DNA of 64,000 nucleotides from NCBI RefSeq assembly GCF_018294505.1, contig NC_057807.1, positions 167,069,582-167,133,581 of the forward strand, given 5' to 3'. Position 1 is the first letter of the stretch; the number at the start of each line of letters is the position of its first letter. Both the position numbers and the translations under genes were made by a program. The notes under the pieces are model-generated. The model was not told where the DNA came from. It did not search any database and was given only the letters and a program-made list of their open reading frames with translations. Origin of the DNA: Triticum aestivum (lineage: Eukaryota > Streptophyta > Magnoliopsida > Poales > Poaceae). Shown here piece after piece: positions 22,332 through 35,629 of the stretch.

Positions 22332-25300
22332 TGTCACATCCCTAATTCTGGTCTGACCTATGCTAGCCTCCATGTGAGCATCATGTTTAAATTCAAATGA
22401 AACTTGATATGAGGAATTTTCAAAAGCCTCAGAAAACCTCTAAAAATAACCAACATTTAAATCTTCTCAAATGAGTCCAAGAAAATGTTCCTATTATTCT
22501 ATAGAAATATTGGTAAGAGGTAAAATTCAAACCAATATTCTTGGAGTCACAGAAATATTTATTTTGGCCATTTGAATTAATCCAATAACTATTTGCTTTG
22601 GATTATATTTAATATATATTAAATATGACTCCAATAATTCTGGAAGTTTGTGAGTGGCTTTGTATATATTTTAGCAAGCCATATAATAACCTACAGAATT
22701 TATTAAAATGATTTAGTTGCTAAACTAAATCAAAACAGAGGAAGAAAAATAGAAAATTGAAACAAATAAAAGAGAGAGAGAGAGACCCACCTGACTTACC
22801 TGGCAGCCCAGCTGGCCCAGCCCACTGGCCGAAGTGGTCGTCTTCGACCTCTGCCCAGTAGGCAGAGGCGTGTCGACGTACGCGCGCCCGAGGCCTCCAC
22901 CTCCTGCTTGCTTGCCGCCCTCTCCCCGACGCGCCTGGAGGCGCCACGCAGCCCCCCTGGTCCCTCTCGCTCACTCCCTCGAGCTCATCCCCCTCCTCTG
23001 TTCTCTCTCTCGCACGCATTCGAAAGCGACCGCTGCCGCCGAGTCCAGAGCCACCCCCTCACCCTTCCGCCATGTCCAGAGGCTCCGCAGCGTCTTCATC
23101 TTCGTCTCCGACGACCCAAGCGACGCCGGACACCCCCGCAGCACCACCTCCGTCGCCTTCTTCAACCTCGGATGACCGAGATCACCGACTCTGATTCGCC
23201 GGCGTCAGCGCCTCCCCGAGCCCACTGGTCTGCTCTGCGAGTTCACCGTGAGCACCGGCATCTTTCCCCTCTCTTTTACCTTCCGTCTGAGCGCCCTAAC
23301 TAACTCCACCGCTGAGCCCGCGAGCACATCGCCGCCGGCCATGGCGCCGCCGCGGCCACAACAGCTGCCGCTCGCGTCCGAGCCCATCAGCACGCTCATC
23401 ACACTCCCAGAAGCCGAGCACACCCACTAGATCCTCCTCCCGTACGCAGTAGCGCCGAACCCGACTGCTCCCGTGCTTCGGCCGCCGCCAAACCTCGACG
23501 CCGGCATAGTTCCCGGCCACACCGGCTCCAACCAGTGGCACCACTAGATGCGGCGCACTCCCAGGAGTCGAGCAAGGCTAGCCTCGCGTCGAACCATCGC
23601 CGGAGGGAGATTTCCGAAGATCTCCACCGCGGTTTGTGTCACCGGCAGCTAAACGCCGGTGGGTTGACGTGGCTATGTCGTTAGCTGCTAATGACCCCTC
23701 AACCCCTTAAGCCACTGCCCCGTGGGCCCATGCGCCTGTTTAGTTTAGATTAATTTTCCTGTTTAGTTTAGATTAACCCAGTGGGACCCACGCGTCAGCT
23801 TTGACCGTGCTGACATGGCTGTTGATTGGCCCCACATGTCGTGTTGACTTCGCTGACGTGGGCGTTGACCGGACCCACCTGTCAGTGCCACTAACCAGCC
23901 CCAGTCACTGACCGGTGGATCCCACAAGTCAGGTTTGACCTGGTCGACGCCTGTTGACCGCTGACGTCACCCTCACGCAGTGCTGACGCATTAATCCAAT
24001 TACTAGAATTATTCTTATACAGGAAGTCCAGAAAATAACCAAAACTTCTAAAAATCATAGAAAATCAACCATAGCTCCAAATCAAATAAATTATATATGA
24101 AAAAATGATCAGAAAAACACAATCTATCCATCTGCACTGGTTTCATGCATGTTAGAACACATTAACCTTGCTGTTTAGGTGAAACAAGTTAATGCACTAT
24201 TATGATCTCTTAAAAGGGGTTTGCATTTGAATCTTTGGTTCAAATGGACTCATCTCAATCTGTTCTAGCTTGCATTAGCCAAAACACATTCTTATTGCCA
24301 TGTCATAGCATGCATCATATTGTGCATTGCATTGATCGTGTTTCTTCTCTGTTTGTTGGTGTTGTTCCCCCTCGGTAGACATTGTACCGACGATGTGATC
24401 GATGACACCAATGAAGAAATATATTACCTTCAGAAGTGCCAGGCAAGCAAAACCCCCTTGTTCATTCCGATACAATCCTACTCTCTCGCTCCTGCCCTCT
24501 TTTACTGCATTAGGACAACAACGATTCATCTGTTACTTGCTGCGGTAGCTGAACCCTTTTATCCTCTGCATGACCTGTCATTGCCACAGTAAATAGATGA
24601 AACCCACTAGCATGAGTAGGAGTTGTTTGAGCCCTGTTGTGCCTACTCATCCATGCTTGTTTGTCATGCCTGCTACTGCTTAGAGTTGAGTCAGGCCTGA
24701 TTCATCGGGGATGAATCAAAGGTGTGTGAACATGTCCTACTGTGTGAGAGCTAAATGTGTGAACACGATTTGGTAAAGGTATCGGTGAGAGGCCATGTAG
24801 GAGTACATGGTGGGTTGTCTCATTGAAGCCATCCTTAGGAACTGAGTTCTGTGTTTGTGATCCATGATTCAACTACTACCATACATTGGGCCCTGAAATA
24901 TGACCCCGCTCGACTTCTTAATCACCCTTGTCCTCTGTCCAGGAGTTGCAAGTAGTTTCTGGTGTTTGTAGTAAGCTGGAGGCTGTGCGCAACGTTGACC
25001 GGAGGGGTGGGCTGTGATGCGATAGGCACGTGGCACGGTGTACCGGGCGCCCGTTTGGTGTCTCGGGAACCCTGCACACATCGTTCGAGGCCGTATGTGG
25101 AAACTTCGGCCGGACTCCCTGCGGATGGAGCCTGAATAGGCGATAAAGCTGGACTAGAGACTTGAGTGTTTAGGTAGGTTGTGGTCTACACCCACGTCCG
25201 CTTTCGCTTGAAGTCTGCCGAGCACATGTCGTGTGCAGACGCTAAGTGGTGGAAACATGTATGAAGAAGTACACCCTCGCGGGGTTATAATAATCTATAC

Positions 25301-26499
25301 GAATAGCTGCGTCCGCGGTAAAGGACTTCTGGGTTGCCTATAACAGTTCATAGACAAGTGGAAGTGGATACCCTAAAATACGCAAGATAAGCGTGAGTGC
25401 TATGGATGGCGTTCTCGTAGGGAGACGAGAGCGGAGCCATAGTGGTGTATTGGTTGGTGAATATGTGGACTCGTGTGCGCCACCTCAAAAGAGTTACTTG
25501 CAGTAGTAGTTCAGGATAGCCACCGAGTCAAAGCTGGCTTGCTGCAGTTAAACTCCACCACCCCCTTTGTTGATACCAATGCATATGTAGTTAGTTCTGA
25601 TGTAAGTCTTGCTGGGTACATTTGTACTCACGTTTGCCTATTTTATGTTTTGCAGAGAGACTTCGGTCTCACTAGTAGTTCCGCGTGGACTTCGACATTT
25701 AGCTTGTTACCTCAGCTACGATCTTGTGCCCTCGGCAGGATCTAGTGGATAGTCAGGCTTCTAAGCCTTTTTCATTTGTAGATGTCTGTACTCAGACATG
25801 TTAAGCTTCCGCTTGTGCTTTGATTTGTATGCTCTGAATGTTGGGTCATGAGACCCCTGTTTGTAATATCTCGCTCCTCAGAGCCTAATGAATACATACT
25901 TGAGTCGTAGAGTCATGTTGTGATGTCATGTTGTATTTGCATATATCGAGCATATTGTGTGTATGTTATTGAAATGCTTGGTATGTGTGGGATCTGACTA
26001 TCTAGTTGTTTATCCTTAGTAGCCTCTCTTACCGGGAAATGTCTCCTAGTGTTTCCACCGAGCCATGGTAGCTTGCTACTGCTCCGGAACACTTAGGCTG
26101 GCCGGCATGCGTCCTTCTTCGTTCCTGTGTCTGTCCCCTCAAGGAAATGTCACGCGATGAATACCGAAGTCCTGTTAGCCCGCTACAGCCCGGTTCACCG
26201 GAGTCCTGCTAGCCCAGTGCTACAGCCTGGATTCACTCGCTGATGACCGACACGTTCGATGCTGGGTCATGGATGCCTGTCCATGTAAGTTTGTGCCACT
26301 TTGGGTTTACGACTAGCCATGTCAGCCCATCTCCTTATCATATGGATGCTAGCGACACTATCATATACGTGTGCCAAAAGGCGCAAACGGTCCCGGGCAA
26401 AGGTAAGGCGACACCCGTGGGAATACTGTGCGTGAGGCCGCAAAGTGATATGAGGTGTTACATGCTAGATCGATGTGGCATTGAGTCGGGGTCCTGACA
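22332..26499 (+). repeat. Element B2 5' LTR (4168 bp)
   Basis: Ends TGTCACATCCC and GGTCCTGACA. Colinear with B1 over the full length and with 61037-64000 from LTR position 721. It has the same GC-rich block (about 22790-23700) and AT-rich block (24000-24330). The ORFs in the GC-rich block are not conserved in length between copies. Confidence 0.9.
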
Positions 26500-27948
26500 G
26501 CTTTGGTATCGGAGCCTGACTGCCTGTAGGATTACCAAGCCAAACTGGTCGAAGTTGTGTCTAGAAATGCTTTAGTTATGTAAGGGAATTGATTGTGGAA
26601 GGGAACGTAAGGCTCTTTTTACTCCTCATACCACATGGCCTTCTGATCTGAGTCATCCTGTTCTCTTCTATGGGGTTTAGGAACTAGGCTTCTCATCTAT
26701 CTACTAGGATGACGAGTTACTATGTTAGAGACTTATAGGATTGATAGTTTCAAGCCTCAATTCAGTTTCTACTACTTTTAGTATGTTCTCAGTTGAACCA
26801 GAACCTTGATATGATGTTGTTAAGTGACTATGCAAATCATTGTGAATGTCTCAAATCTTTTCTGAGCATTTACATCCGTTATGCTGTCCGAGTCATCCCA
26901 GGTTTCTAAACAATCTAATGCACTTGCAAATCCTTTCCCTCTGGTTTTTTATGTTCCTTTGGGCTAGGTTAATCACATTAATTGCTGAGTTGAGGTATTC
27001 TATTGCCTCGACATATATGTTGGAATTATTATGACCCTAGGTGTCTAGAGTATCACCTAGTAATCTAGCCACGTTTTGTGTCCCATTGTGATGATTCTGG
27101 CCTTTATTCTTGAAAGCATCCCGTGATGCCACTTAGTAGTAGGTATTCTATTCCTGGGTTTTGAAGCCCAAGATTCACCCTACTTCATGTTGTTAGTATT
27201 TGCTAGTTCCCTTAAGATATTAGTAACCTTTGCATTAGTCCTCGAGGTTCGTGGTATATTCTTCTTCCAAATATCATGTACTGCTTATGGCAGCAGTTCC
27301 TCGCTGAACCGAAAGATCGCTACCAGCGTGCTCTTGACAAGTTCTCAATTTTATGATGTTACTCTGCCAATTCTATCTATCTGTATGGGTTATCTGGAAG
27401 AAATATGTTGAACTCGTTCGACATGCTAATCCATGCATCCACAACTCAGTAAATCGTATGTTCTTTTGAGTTGTCCCTCTTTAGTTGTCATCTGACCCTC
27501 GTCTATCAATTGATAGTCAAGAGTATGTGTGCATTCATTCATCGATGCCTATTACTCTTGTGGTCCGTCAAGCCATTCTGTTCCAAAATGACCAGGAGAA
27601 ACAAACTCCAGTACCTCATCCACATCCAAGATTGGGTCAAAGTAGTTGTACCTCACAGATCAAAATGCCAACCCAGCTTTTGTTCTGTTCTACCCTGAAG
27701 TATTACCCACTTTATGTCGGGATTGTCATGAGAATTGCACCATCTCTTGTGAATTCTTGACATAGTGATACTTCTCGCCATCATTATTCATTCCTCGGTT
27801 CCGTGTTGTCGCAACTGGAGTGCCAACAAGTGAATCATGATGTGTAAAATCAATACTCCTAGCAACTTTGTTGCTTGGTAGTTAAAGGACAATAATTTCA
27901 TTCTTAGCATGTTGGTTCTTGAATCATCATTCTAAGATAGATTGTGCT
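26500..27948 (+). other. Element B2 primer site and interior fragment
   Basis: The primer site at 26504-26515 (TGGTATCGGAGC) has one mismatch to the tRNA-Met type. No ORF over 91 codons and no known motif. It ends at the D insertion, with candidate D target GTGCT at 27944-27948; the partner copy is lost. Confidence 0.75.
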
Positions 27949-29864
27949 TGTAACACCCACGATGCGGCTATATCTCCCACGTGTCAAAGCACGACTTAGA
28001 GGCATAACCGCATGGTGGTTTTGTCGCAAGAAGGGTCATCTTCACACAATCCCATGTAATGAACAAGAATGGGATAAAGAGAGTTGGCTTACAATCGCCA
28101 CTTCACACAATACATGAATAAGTTCATACATCATCCAAAATACACTCATAGACCGACTACGGTCAAATCCAAATGAAAAGAAGACAACCCGAAATGCTAG
28201 ATCCCCAATCGTCCCAACTGGGCCCACTACTGATCATCTGGAAACGAAACATAGTAACGACCAAGGTCCTCCTCAAACTCCCACTTGAGCTCGATTGCGC
28301 CACTTGTGCTGGTATCTTCGGCACCTGCATCTGTTTTTGGTAGAATCTGTGAGCCACGGGGACTCAACAATCTCACACCCGCGAGATCAAGACTATTTAA
28401 GCTCAAGGTAGGAAAAGGGGTAATATGGTGGAGCTGCAGCAAGAACTAAGCATATATGGTGGCTAACATACGCAAGTGAGAGCGAGAAGAGAAGCAACGC
28501 GTCGGTCGAGAAGCTAGAAGTGATCAAGAAGTGATCCTGAAACTACTTACGGTCATACATAACCCAAACCGTGTTCACTTCCTGGACTCCGCCGAGAAGA
28601 GACCATCACGGCTACACACAGAGTTGATGCATTTTAATGAAGTCAAGTGTCAAGTTATCTACAACCGGACATTAACAAATTCCCATCTGCCTCATAACTG
28701 CGGGCACGGCTTTCGAAAGATAATATACCCTGCAGGGGTGTCCCAACTTAGCCCATCATAAGCTCTCACGGTCAACGAAGGATATACCTTATGCCGGGAA
28801 GACCCAATCAGTCTCAGAATCCCGGTTCGCCAGAAATTTCGACAATGGTAAAACAAAACCAGCAAGACCGCCCGATGCGCCGACAAATCCCGATAGGAGC
28901 TGCACATATCTCGTTTTCAGGGCACACCGGATGAACACTACGTACAACAAAAACCATCCCTCAAGTTCCCCCGAGGTGGCGCTGCAAGTGGCTCTAGTTT
29001 GGACCAACACTCGAAGGAGCACTGGCCCGGGGGGTTAAAATAAAGATGACCCTCGGGCTCGCGAAAACCCAAGGGAAAAAGGCTTAGGTGGCAAATGGTA
29101 AAACCAAGGTTGGGCCTTGCTGGAGGAGTTTTATTCAAAGCGAACTGTCAAGGGGTCCCATAAATCACCCAACCGCGCAAGGAACGCAAAATCAAGGAAC
29201 ATAACACCGGTATGACGGAAACTAGGGCGGCAAGAGTGGAACAAGACACCAGGCATAAGGCCGAGCCTTCCACCCTTTACCAAGTATATAAGGTGCATTA
29301 ATTAAATAGGAGATATTGTGATATCCCAAAATATCCATGTTCTAACAAGGAACGAACTTCATCTTCACCTGCAACTGGCAACACTATAAGAGGGGCTGAG
29401 CAAAAGCAGTGATATAGCCAAACAACGGTTTTCTAGGACGGGATGGTTAGAGGCTTGACATGGCAATATGGGAGGCATGATAAACATGGTAGATAGAGCT
29501 AACATAATGATAGAGCGAGCAACTAGCAAAGCAAAGATAGAAGTGATATCGAAGGTATGGTCATCTTGCTTGCAAAGTTCTCAGAGTTGTCGAAGGCTTG
29601 ATCCTCGTAAGCGTTCTCAACAGGTTCCTCGTGCACGTACTCGTCTCCCGGCTCTACCCAAAGCAAGAACACAAGCAATGGAACCACAATCAAACATGGA
29701 GCAATGCACAAGCAACATGGTGCAATACATGTCATGATATGCGAGATGTGATATGCAATGCTTATGCGTGCTCCGGAAGGAAAATGATGAACAAGGCATC
29801 AACTTGGCAAACCAAGTATGCCGCTAGAAAGATGAGATGATTTCGGTTGAAATCGATATAAAGA
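27949..29864 (-). repeat. Element D 3' LTR, distal part
   Basis: Starts TGTAACACCC on the plus strand and is colinear with 52527-53561 for the first 1 kb. The remainder up to 29864 has no counterpart in the truncated right LTR. It ends at the target duplication of C. Confidence 0.9.
29860..29864. repeat. Target site duplication of element C, left (AAAGA)
   Basis: Identical to 44672-44676. Confidence 0.95.
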
Positions 29865-32800
29865 TGTCACACCCTGCATTTTGTAACATTTCAATTGCAT
29901 TATTAAAGCATGAAAATTTGGACCAGCAAAAACTTTTGCATTATTTGGCTTTTATTTGGAGTTGGTTTTCTCTATGTGCTTCTTTTCAAGTGCTCTTTAA
30001 AGTCAACTACTCCACCTTCTGTATTTCATCTCCTTGCCCCAAGCTTCTGCCCAATGACCATGCCATGTGTATAGTGCAATATAGAATTTTCTTACAAAAA
30101 TAATTTGGCCAAAAAGTATTTCCTAAATTTAGTTTTCCAAAAACCCCTGAATTGAAGTTTGCACTGCAAGTACATGATTTGGGTTATGAAACACATTTCC
30201 AAAGGTATATTTGAATCCTATTAGATGTAGGACTCCCATAAACCACAAAAATATAATTTTAAAAGTTATTCTACTATTTTATTTAAAAGCTTTTTCTTAA
30301 GGCCAGAAATGGTCTTTAATAGGGAAAAATTATTTTATTGTTTTAAAAATATTTGACAAAAATTAGGGAAACTCAGTGGACATATATTTTCCATATATAA
30401 GAGTTTCAACACATGGTCATGTTCAAAATATTGGTCAAATCCTTCAAAAACCCTTTCTGGATATTTCAAGCTTTTGAAATATTTACAAAGGAAATATTCT
30501 CCAAAAATTCCAAGAAAATTCTATCATGTCACATATGACATACTTGATGATCTTGACAAGTATCATGTCATGGAGAATAGTATAACCCCATGAAATCCCC
30601 TCAAAACCATTTCTGTCCATTTTGAAGTTTGAGCAACTTTACATTGCCAAACATGTCCAAATGTTCTCAAACTTGGTGCACATGCTCCAATGGTCTAATA
30701 ATGCATCTAGACCAAATGGCACAGGTTGGAGAAGAAGATATCTTGATCAAAGTGCCTCAAAACCCTCTCTGACCAGAATCAAATTTGAACTACTTTGTAC
30801 TACCAACTTTTTCTCCATGACCCCAACTTTTGTGAGCCTGATCACATGACTAAATGAGGCCACCACACCAAGTGGTGCATCAAGGAGAAGTGATCTACTC
30901 AACTGGATCTACACAAGTCCATTCCTGCCAATTTTTAGGGTTTGCAAAAGTTGCATTGGCAACTTTGTCCAAATAAGCTCAAAATGGGTGGAAGGCCCTA
31001 ATTATATGTGGCATCTCACCCTGTGGAGTCTCATGGCCAGTGGAAGTCATTAACTTGCCCAAAACATCATCAAACACCTTCTGGCAGAATGTTGGAATGC
31101 AAATTCCAGCCCCTTCCACTAATCTCCTTGAGCCCATCTTTTTACCACAACCCCTCCTCGTTCCCCTCTGTCACTTGGATGCTTTTCTGCCCGAGGAAGC
31201 AATGATGAGGGAGGGGGAAACCCCATTTGTCTTCTCTGGACAGCAGCTTCTCCCCTCTCTCTCAGCCTCCTTCTCTCCCCTCAGCTCTCCAGAGCATCCA
31301 AGGCCCGCTCCAGCTTTTGCCCACACCCCTGCAGCCTCCAGACACTAGTGGACGCGCGCGGACGCGGGAAAACCGCGGATGCCGGCCAAAGTCGCGCTCT
31401 GGAGCGCCCGGCAGGACACCCGACCGTTGACGCCGCGTCTCCCGACCACCTCGAGCTTCCCCCGCGCGCTAGTCGATGCCCCTCGACGTCCGCTCCACGC
31501 CAGCAGGCCACCCACTTGCTCCCGCGCCCTCCTCTCTCTCCTGCAGCTCGCGCCAGAGCGCCGCCCCGCTCGGCCAATGCTCGCGCCACTCCTGTGGCCC
31601 GCGTGCAGCTCGCCCCGCTCCTCCTCTCTCCCGGCACCCTACACCACTCCCACGAACACCCCCGAGCCCTCCATTCCCTCTCTAACGGCCACCCGAGCCG
31701 ATCCCGCGGGCACCCGTAGGCCACGCCTACGGTGGACCTCGGCCAGCCTATATAAGGCGACCCCGAGCCCCTCTTTCGCTCCCTGTCGCTCCCCCACACT
31801 CCAAATCCACCTCCCATACCACCCATTCATCTCCAGAGCCGCCCGAGCTCGAGATCAAGCTCGAGCTCCGCCGCCTCGGCTCGTCGGCGTTCGCGCGGTA
31901 CAGGCCTCCTCCGCCTCCGTTTCTTCTCGATCTGGAACCGCGCGGCCACGCTGACCTTTTCCCCTCTCTTTCCCACTCTTTTTGCAGCCGGGAACAGCCG
32001 GATTCATCGACGCCCGAAGCACCTCCGCCGCGTGACCTCGTCGTCGGCGAACCAGGCTGCTCCGGCGACCGTCTCCACCACCACCCGAACGACGACACCT
32101 CCCCGAGTCCAATGGTACCACCCGCGCACCTCCCGTGCTCTGTATCGCCGCCGGACGCGGAGGTAGACAATGACGGCCGTGGGGCCAGCCCGTCAGCCTC
32201 ACGCCCTGATGGGTGGGATCCACCCGTCAGGTTTAAAACGCGCGCGCGCACCGGTTCGCCCGTCGGCTGAAGGCGTATTTCGCCTTTACGCCTTCGACGT
32301 GGCGGCCTGCGTGGGCTGGTTTCCCCTCTGGGCCTGCTGCCCGTGGCCTCTCTGGCCCAGTGGCACAACGCCACTTTTCTTTTTCTTTTTCTGTCTCCCT
32401 TCCAAAAATTCCACAGGGCAAAATATTTATCCAAATGAAATATTTCCAACTCCTAAAATCTTAGAATAATCCCACCTATTTATTGATATAACTTTCATGC
32501 ACATGCATTACACCTTTCTGCTCTGTTCAAATTTAAATTCAAATTTGAACAATAAAACCTCTGTTTGAAAATCCACAACTCTATTGCCCTAGCTCCAAAT
32601 CCAAAACAAAGAATTTTCCCCTTCCTAGTTTTCCTCCTAGTATTTTACAAAAATAAGTTGACATTTTTCTGAGCACTTTGACTTTTCTGTTTTTATTATT
32701 GTCTCATTTATCCATTGTTTTATTGCGACGATTAGATCCCGTGTTTGACGAAGTAGTTGGAGAAGAAGGAGAGGAAGGGCCTGAAGACTTTGAAGACCAA

Positions 32801-34357
32801 GCCAACCAAGGCAAGCAGCCCTTTGACCATGTCTATGAAACCCTTTTTATCCATGTCATATAGCTCTTTATTATTGTTGCATCGGGATCATGATGAGATG
32901 GTGAACCACGTGGGTTGGTTGCCTCTGCTACTTCCTCGTTGATACTTGCATTGTGCATGGCCCTACCTTCTTATGAGGGTTATGCCAGTGGGAGTAGATA
33001 GGATGCTAAAGTAGATGCTACACAAAAAGGGACGGGTATGTGCATGATGAAGGAGGCAAAGTATTTTTCAAAGGACTTTTCGAAAACCCCGTCGGGTGCC
33101 ACTTATGCCCGAGGGAGATGATGAGATGGGTAACCACTTGATGACGAAGTGGTGTACCGAGGAAAGTGGGTGTTGTTTTCAAAACGGATTGGTCGAAGTT
33201 GCGACCGTTATTCCAACCTTACATGCGCAACCACTCTACCCTTATATGGGAAAGGGCATTATTGAGTACCTAGACCGATACTAGCTTGGAGCCCGCATTA
33301 CTAGTGACGGGGGAGAGTTGGTGCTCTCTCTCGGGACGGGGTCGTGCCAGGTTGGGCGACCAAGAACATTTTTATGGGGCACCGAAAACACCGTTGGTAC
33401 CCCGTGCTTGTGATGTGACATGATTATGGAGCGTGGCTCCACGATAATATTATGTGATAATGTTGGGCACGGGGGTTACTACCAATCGAGTGGACTCCTT
33501 GTTAGTGTCGTCTAGGGAAAGGTAGTGATCGGGTGCTTACCCCGGGTACTTAAGGTATCGCGGGTCGTGGATGACACGGAAATTCCCCGGATCTTGTGGG
33601 TAAAGTGTGCAACCTTTACAGAGTGTAAAACTATTCGAATAGCCGTGTCCACGGTCAAGGACAGTTGGGTAACCGCTCTTGGGCTACGTCCACTTGTTTA
33701 CAAACCAAGTGTGTGTGTTGATAAAAATGACTTGGGTCAAGTCAAGGGACTTGACATGATTGAGATGGGTTGGTGCCCACTCTATTTATGTTAGATGGGT
33801 TGGTGCCCACTCTATTTATGTTGATATCTGTAACCTGTCCTCATGGTTACTTGAATTCTCTTGATGCATGCCTTACAAAGATGTTGAACATGTCATTGCA
33901 CTCAAAACTAGCTTTCTGCAAAATTTACCTATATCATGCATTGTTGTACCTTGAACCAAAACATGGGTTGCTTGCGAGTACATTCAAAGTACTCATTGGC
34001 TTGCCACTGGTTATTTAATTGACCAGGCATGGAAGAACTGGAGTTCGAAGAAGAGTTCTTTGGAGACGAACATGCGAACTAGGACGTTCCCCAGTCAGAA
34101 TGCCTGTAGGGTTAAGGCAGATGGCATGGGTTCTACTTATCGATGAAGATTTCCGCTGCTTGTGTTTCATTTGATGTTCAGCCCTTAAGGCTTTATCAAT
34201 GTAAGACTTGACCATAATGGTCAAAATTTGTGTAAGACGGTATGTATGGATGTAAGACTCTTGTTATTCTGCTTCTGTGTGTTCAGTGAGCATTGATCTC
34301 TGGGATCACTGTACACGTGCATTCGGTGATCTCGACTCATGAGTCGGGGTCCCCACA
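29865..34357 (+). repeat. Element C 5' LTR (4493 bp)
   Basis: Opens TGTCACACCCTGC and ends GGGGTCCCCACA. It has an AT-rich first 1.4 kb, a GC-rich block with proline/arginine-rich open frames (31200-32350) that I regard as non-coding, and a TATA box at 31749. A 30-bp direct duplication at 33763-33822 is absent from the other LTR. Confidence 0.95.
31749..31756 (+). promoter_or_regulatory. TATA box of C 5' LTR
   Basis: TATATAAG inside the GC-rich block, conserved at 42067-42074. The strongest core promoter candidate in the LTR; the transcript would start about 30 bp downstream. Confidence 0.65.
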
Positions 34358-34361
34358 GAGC

Positions 34362-34374
34362 TGGTACCAGAGCC
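34362..34374 (+). other. Element C primer-binding site
   Basis: TGGTACCAGAGCC, one mismatch from the tRNA-Met type, four bases after the LTR end. Confidence 0.85.
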
Positions 34375-34520
34375 ATCCTGACTGTAGGAAGCCTTAGTTA
34401 GCATGGACGTTAGTTAGAGTGAGACTATCCAAGAAATTACCTGTATACCTATGTTTTATAATAGTATCCCAAACATAGGTCACATTCCCTCTATTGACCC
34501 TTCCCCTTCCACTTTTGTAG

Positions 34521-35300
34521 ATGGCCGTCGTACCCGAGGACTTCCTGACCACCGGATTTCCCGTGCTTCTTGAGGATAGCCTCAGGAAGTGCCAGTTCAC
34601 TCGAGCCCCCACCTTCTCCTACCACGAGCACTGGATCAACAGCACCAAGAAGGAGTATCACGTGGAGGTAGTCGTGAGGGCGAACGACTCCCCGACGAGC
34701 TGGTTCTTTGAGGGACCCCAGATGGCGACACTGCTCCTCGCCGTGGAGACTGCTGCCCTCAAGGCGCTGACTCGCCTCCGGGATCTCCTGCCAGAGATGG
34801 CAAGTGAGCCAGCCACTCGTTACCTGCCTTATCGTAAGGAAGGTGATGACGAGAGCAGCGCACCAGCCCCACCCTTGGACGAAGGACTTTCTCTCCGCTT
34901 CCAGACCTACTTCAGCTTGTGTGCCGACAGCCTGGCACAGCACCTGGCCTCGGAGTCGATGGAGCTTCGGAAGGAACTCCACGAGACCAAGGAACTCCTC
35001 CGCCTAGCTCAGATAAAGGCGGACAGGATCAAGAAGGATGGAGCACCCCCTGGACAGCCCGTTGTAGCCTATCGAGGCGGGCGACCCCCACAGGCCACGC
35101 ATGCCAAGGGATCATCTCAGCCACGCCGTATGACAGCGAAGGAATATCGCAACCTCTTCACGGCGCCACCGGCGAAGCAGCGCCGTGTTCAGCTCCTCCA
35201 CTCCCCCACTCCCTCAAGTGACGAAGAGACTAAGACAGATGAAGATGAGGAGGAAGACCCAGAGGAGCCAGAATACCCGACCGAGCATTCCACCACTTAG
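34521..35300 (+). CDS. Element C pre-gag accessory ORF, intact, function unknown
   Basis: A 259-codon ORF starting at ATG 34521, between primer site and gag, ending at TAG 35298-35300. Residues 25-92 form a compact segment with alternating beta-like strands (YHVEVVVRAN) and an alanine/leucine-rich helix (AVETAALKALTRLRDLL). That order loosely recalls a double-stranded RNA-binding fold, but this is only a visual impression. Residues 124-172 look like a coiled coil (MELRKELHETKELLRLAQ). Then comes a basic proline-rich linker (175-222), and residues 233-251 are nearly all acidic. Unlike the neighbouring gag-pol it has no stop or frameshift. Similar ORFs exist in grass chromoviruses, to my recollection as uncharacterised proteins. 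It would need its own initiation on the genomic RNA, upstream of gag. Function not assigned. Confidence 0.7.
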   Translation: MAVVPEDFLTTGFPVLLEDSLRKCQFTRAPTFSYHEHWINSTKKEYHVEVVVRANDSPTSWFFEGPQMATLLLAVETAALKALTRLRDLLPEMASEPATRYLPYRKEGDDESSAPAPPLDEGLSLRFQTYFSLCADSLAQHLASESMELRKELHETKELLRLAQIKADRIKKDGAPPGQPVVAYRGGRPPQATHAKGSSQPRRMTAKEYRNLFTAPPAKQRRVQLLHSPTPSSDEETKTDEDEEEDPEEPEYPTEHSTT

Positions 35301-35629
35301 ACACCGTTCAGGACTAGGATAGGCCAGTCCGTAACCCTATGGTAGGATAGGTCGTGTACCCCTATGCGAAGTCGAGTCCTTGTAATGGTTCATATGAAAC
35401 CATGTTGTGTTGTGTTTGTTTTCAACTTGCTTTGATGAAGTCGTACTTTCCCCTTCGGGAACTTGTAAACGACTACATCCCCCATTTGGTTTTAATGCAT
35501 GAGTTTGGCCCTTCTGGCCCTTGTTTAACTTAAAATTGTGTCACACCCACCCCCTTACTAGGCATCCCATCTATATTGCTTTCCCTCATTTTATTTTCCC
35601 AATCATGAGACCTTGACCGCTTCAACAGG
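35301..35629 (+). other. Element C spacer between accessory ORF and gag
   Basis: 329 bp of pyrimidine-rich sequence without an ORF. It separates the pre-gag ORF stop from the gag ATG. Confidence 0.6.
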
